DNA of 61,233 bases from SIG454 sp045578465 (GTDB taxonomy: Bacteria > Bacillota > Clostridia > Monoglobales > Monoglobaceae). Shown here in pieces: positions 59,634-61,233 of this stretch (the first letter of the stretch is position 1; each line of letters starts with the position of its first letter). The notes beneath the pieces are model-generated. The model made no database searches, was not told the origin of the DNA, and was given only the letters and a program-made list of their open reading frames with translations. The DNA is taken from the NCBI GenBank assembly GCA_045578465.1, contig JAZNKJ010000028.1:1-61233 (forward strand), written 5' to 3'. A program made the position numbers and the translations under genes.

Positions 59634-59960
59634 TTATGAAATAATTTCAAATGTTACATTTGGAGTTTCCTTATGAACATCTTCGAAAACTTTAAGCATA
59701 GGCTTGCAAAAGCCCTTGATTTCCTCGCTCATAGAATAAAACCCCTGTATCTTAACTGAAATTTCTTCATCACATATCCACAAATATCTCAAGCAATCCC
59801 ACAACGCATCCCAGTTCTTCCCATAATGTTCCGGCAAGCCAAACTTTTCTTTTAAAATTATATGAACCATATCGCAGTTCTTACATTCTGCGAAATCTAA
59901 AATTATAGGATTCTCTGTTATTTCCTTAAATGCATTTCTGTCATTTTCGTTATATCTCAT
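59634..59960 (-). CDS. Barstar-family ribonuclease inhibitor
   Basis: 108 residues. The barnase-contact helix reads GLPEHYGKNWDALWDCL, keeping the equivalents of barstar Asp35 (Asp51), Trp38 (Trp54) and Asp39 (Asp55). An N-terminal extension of about 15 residues precedes the fold. GGAGGGG upstream of the ATG, 15 bases after the toxin stop: toxin first, antitoxin second. It should neutralise the adjacent barnase in the cytoplasm. Confidence 0.93.
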   Translation of the reverse strand: MRYNENDRNAFKEITENPIILDFAECKNCDMVHIILKEKFGLPEHYGKNWDALWDCLRYLWICDEEISVKIQGFYSMSEEIKGFCKPMLKVFEDVHKETPNVTFEIIS

Positions 59961-59975
59961 ATATTCCCCTCCTTT

Positions 59976-60485
59976 TTAATTAACCTCTATAAATGTTTCA
60001 TAATGGTCATATGTAACAAAAACTAACCCATCATTAGAGAAAACTAACCTCTTATTATTTCTATAACCACTTGTATAATTCAAATCTGCTTCGAACCAAA
60101 CACGTCCTTTTTGTTCCGGTAAATGCCCATTCAGATTGTGATATACCTCTCTAAAAATCATATATCCTGGCAATACCTCACCAAGATTCCCTTGTTTTGG
60201 ATTCCACCCTTCTCGTTTTGCATCGTAGCCAGTCAAATAGTTATCTGGCAATTGTTTTAAATGCTTAACAAACCAGTCTGCTCCTGCTGTTCCATCTGGA
60301 GTTAGTGATCCAGCTTTTACCGAAAGCAACGCTTTAATACTACACCTACAGTTTAGATGAAGTGGCGGGAAGCGGTCTATCCTTTCATCAGTAGCATAAA
60401 TTTTACCGTGTCGATTTCTGCACTCCTGACAAGTTTTTTCAGTTAGAATCGTTGTCCAGCTTTTCCAATTTTTACTCAATTTCAT
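59976..60485 (-). CDS. Barnase-type ribonuclease toxin with truncated MuF-like N-terminus
   Basis: About 169 residues from ATG 60485 (GGAAG 9 bases upstream). C-terminal half (about 77-169) matches barnase throughout, from LPDNYLTGYDAKREGW to DHYETF. The catalytic set is kept: Glu132, Arg142, Arg146, His161 (barnase Glu73, Arg83, Arg87, His102). N-terminal part has CQEC...RHGKIY...PPLHLNCRC, the ending of phage head-morphogenesis (MuF/gp7) domains, probably a zinc site. No signal peptide. MuF-toxin fusions are a known phage toxin class; this is a shortened one. Confidence 0.9.
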   Translation of the reverse strand: MKLSKNWKSWTTILTEKTCQECRNRHGKIYATDERIDRFPPLHLNCRCSIKALLSVKAGSLTPDGTAGADWFVKHLKQLPDNYLTGYDAKREGWNPKQGNLGEVLPGYMIFREVYHNLNGHLPEQKGRVWFEADLNYTSGYRNNKRLVFSNDGLVFVTYDHYETFIEVN

Positions 60486-60638
60486 TATTTCGCTTCCAAT
60501 ATTATCATAATATAAAGGTTTTAGCAATCCTATATCTTATTATGATAAATTAGGTGTCATAATGCGTCTCCATCAGTTTTATTTAACCTCTTTAACTCTT
60601 ATTATAAAAAGGCAATATTCTAAGGAAATAGTTAAAGA

Positions 60639-60698
60639 AAAAGGAAAAAGACATCCGATTGGATGTCTTTTTGTGGTGACTCCGAGGGGAATCGAACC
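60639..60698. repeat. Right 60-bp direct repeat (intact tRNA-Glu end)
   Basis: The copy that overlaps the working tRNA-Glu: terminator at 60645-60672 and tRNA 3' end from 60674. Identical to 59541-59600 at an offset of 1,098. Confidence 0.92.
60645..60672 (-). terminator. Terminator after tRNA-Glu
   Basis: AAAAAGACATCC-(4)-GGATGTCTTTTT. It ends the rRNA-tRNA operon; the same hairpin is copied at 59547-59574. Confidence 0.9.
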
Positions 60699-60748
60699 CC
60701 TGTTACCGCCGTGAAAGGGCGGTGTCTTAACCGCTTGACCACGGAGCC
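60674..60748 (-). tRNA. tRNA-Glu (anticodon TTC)
   Basis: Acceptor GGCTCCG/CGGAGTC, anticodon loop CTTTCAC in CCGCC/GGCGG, T-loop GGTTCGATTCC, encoded CCA. Likely the integration site of the barnase cassette. Confidence 0.97.
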
Positions 60749-60753
60749 AAATT

Positions 60754-60829
60754 TGGCTCCCCCTGTTGGACTCGAACCAACGACCCTGCGGTTAACAGCC
60801 GCATGCTCTACCGACTGAGCTAAGGAGGA
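60754..60829 (-). tRNA. tRNA-Asn (anticodon GTT)
   Basis: Acceptor TCCTCCT/AGGGGGA, D-arm AGCTCAGTCGGTAGAGC, anticodon loop CTGTTAA, T-loop GGTTCGAGTCC, encoded CCA. Five bases before tRNA-Glu in one transcript. Confidence 0.97.
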
Positions 60830-60835
60830 ATATTT

Positions 60836-60860
60836 AAAGTCAGATTAAGAATCTGACTTT
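60836..60860 (-). other. Perfect hairpin between 5S rRNA and tRNA-Asn
   Basis: AAAGTCAGATT-(3)-AATCTGACTTT, an 11-bp stem with no proper T-run. It is more likely an RNA processing site or partial terminator than a full stop, because the tRNAs lie beyond it. Confidence 0.6.
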
Positions 60861-60863
60861 AAT

Positions 60864-60979
60864 TCCGGCGGCGTCATATTCTCCCGGGCAGTCGCCCGCC
60901 AAGTACCTTCTGCGCTAAGGAGCTTAACTACTGTGTTCGGAATGGGAACAGGTGTGGCCTCCTCGCTATAACCACCAGA
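60864..60979 (-). rRNA. rrf: 5S ribosomal RNA
   Basis: Helix I ends TCTGGTGG/CCGCCGGA pair. The conserved CACACCTGTTCCCATTCCGA and GAACACAGTAGTTAAGCTCC are present. About 116 bases; ends are placed by pairing. Confidence 0.95.
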
Positions 60980-61108
60980 TAAGTGTGACGCTTAACCTTC
61001 ATTGGTCTCGCCACATATATGTCAAGCCTTTCGGCTAAACATCTTTGTCAAAAACTGAAAGAGAAATTGTAAGAAAGACTTACTCTCATTTTATCAATTC
61101 AATTCGTT

Positions 61109-61233
61109 TTAGATCAAGCCCTCGACCTATTAGTATCGGTCAGCTAAATATGTTACCACACTTACACCTCCGACCTATCAACCACATAGTCTACGTGGGG
61201 TCTTACTAGCTTATGCTATGGGAAATCTTATCT
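61109..61233 (-). rRNA. rrl: 23S ribosomal RNA, 3' end (partial)
   Basis: The minus strand shows the typical 3' end GACCGATACTAATAGGTCGA then GGGCTTGATC. The gene runs out of the window to the right. Exact 3' end uncertain by a few bases. Confidence 0.95.

Larger units (their letters stand above)
59541..60698 (-). mobile_element. tRNA-Glu-linked cassette carrying barnase and barstar
   Basis: A unit of 1,098 bases bracketed by 60-bp identical repeats whose inner part is the 3' end of tRNA-Glu. The right copy belongs to the intact tRNA. This is the usual footprint of site-specific integration into a tRNA 3' end. No integrase is inside; the only genes are a MuF-remnant/barnase toxin and barstar. 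A deleted prophage or mobilisable island is the best reading; a plain duplication is the alternative. Confidence 0.72.

Noticed and set aside
1..61233. CRISPR array, restriction-modification or other multi-gene defence system
   Set aside because: No spaced short direct-repeat array and no methylase, helicase or nuclease cluster was seen; the only toxin pair is the barnase/barstar cassette.

Overview
The window looks like a chromosomal segment of a low-GC, anaerobic, endospore-forming member of the Clostridia. The grounds are: sigma-E and its protease SpoIIGA; SpoVD, SpoVB and SPOCS/LysM-type genes; L-lactate dehydrogenase; S-layer-homology (SLH) proteins; a MurE with the meso-diaminopimelate motif DNPR; a T-box riboswitch; and frequent TTG starts. 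I cannot name the genus from sequence alone.

Layout. 1-5.4 kb: ldh (-), then uppP-ftsK, HU and a TSCPD protein (+). 5.4-11.8 kb (-): an exopolysaccharide/surface operon (Wzz-like protein, BY-kinase, PHP phosphatase, VanZ, an unknown membrane protein, an SLH protein, a CapD-type dehydratase) behind a consensus promoter. 11.9-28.8 kb (-): the division and cell wall (dcw) cluster, transcribed mraZ-rsmH-ftsL-spoVD-murE-murF-mraY-ftsW-murG-murA-ftsQ-DUF881-sbp, then ftsZ and spoIIGA-sigE. Its promoter carries a 10-bp-periodic repeat expected of an MraZ operator. ftsA, murB, murC and murD are not in it. 28.9-31.5 kb (-): comF and RNase Y. 31.5-39.7 kb (-): murJ, an O-antigen-ligase-like protein, a GT4 glycosyltransferase, two DUF4330 proteins, spoVB, mazG, rqcP. 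39.8-49.2 kb: typA, mscL (+), a large SLH protein, mreB/mbl, a MITE-like element, rlmH, a WalR-like regulator, an M23 peptidase, coaX and a phosphodiesterase. 49.3-56.8 kb (+): three small unknown genes and a SPOCS/LysM protein, tRNA-Thr and tRNA-Tyr, a T-box-controlled phenylacetate-CoA-ligase/ACT pair, a variant HPr, and a GH3 glycosidase. 57-59.5 kb: a short orphan transcription unit, a GGDEF protein divergent from an XRE regulator, a HIT protein and a lipoprotein. 59.5-61.2 kb (-): a barnase-barstar cassette next to tRNA-Glu, then tRNA-Asn, 5S rRNA and the 3' end of 23S rRNA.

How the parts work together. Most of the window builds and remodels the envelope: lipid II synthesis (murA, murE, murF, mraY, murG), flipping (murJ, spoVB), polymerisation and septation (ftsW, spoVD, ftsL, ftsQ, ftsZ, mreB), lipid carrier recycling (uppP) and surface polymer assembly. 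Sporulation functions are wired into the same operons.

Most notable. A roughly 1.1-kb cassette, encoding a barnase with a MuF-like N-terminal remnant plus its barstar inhibitor, is bracketed by two identical 60-bp repeats that contain the 3' end of tRNA-Glu and its terminator. This looks like an integration footprint, probably a phage relic. Other points: RNase Y seems to start at an AUA codon; a second barstar tail survives 1.2 kb away; HPr carries Lys at position 46; and an unexplained short transcript with tiny overlapping ORFs lies at about 57.0-57.37 kb. All coordinates and motifs were read by eye; no database searches were run.
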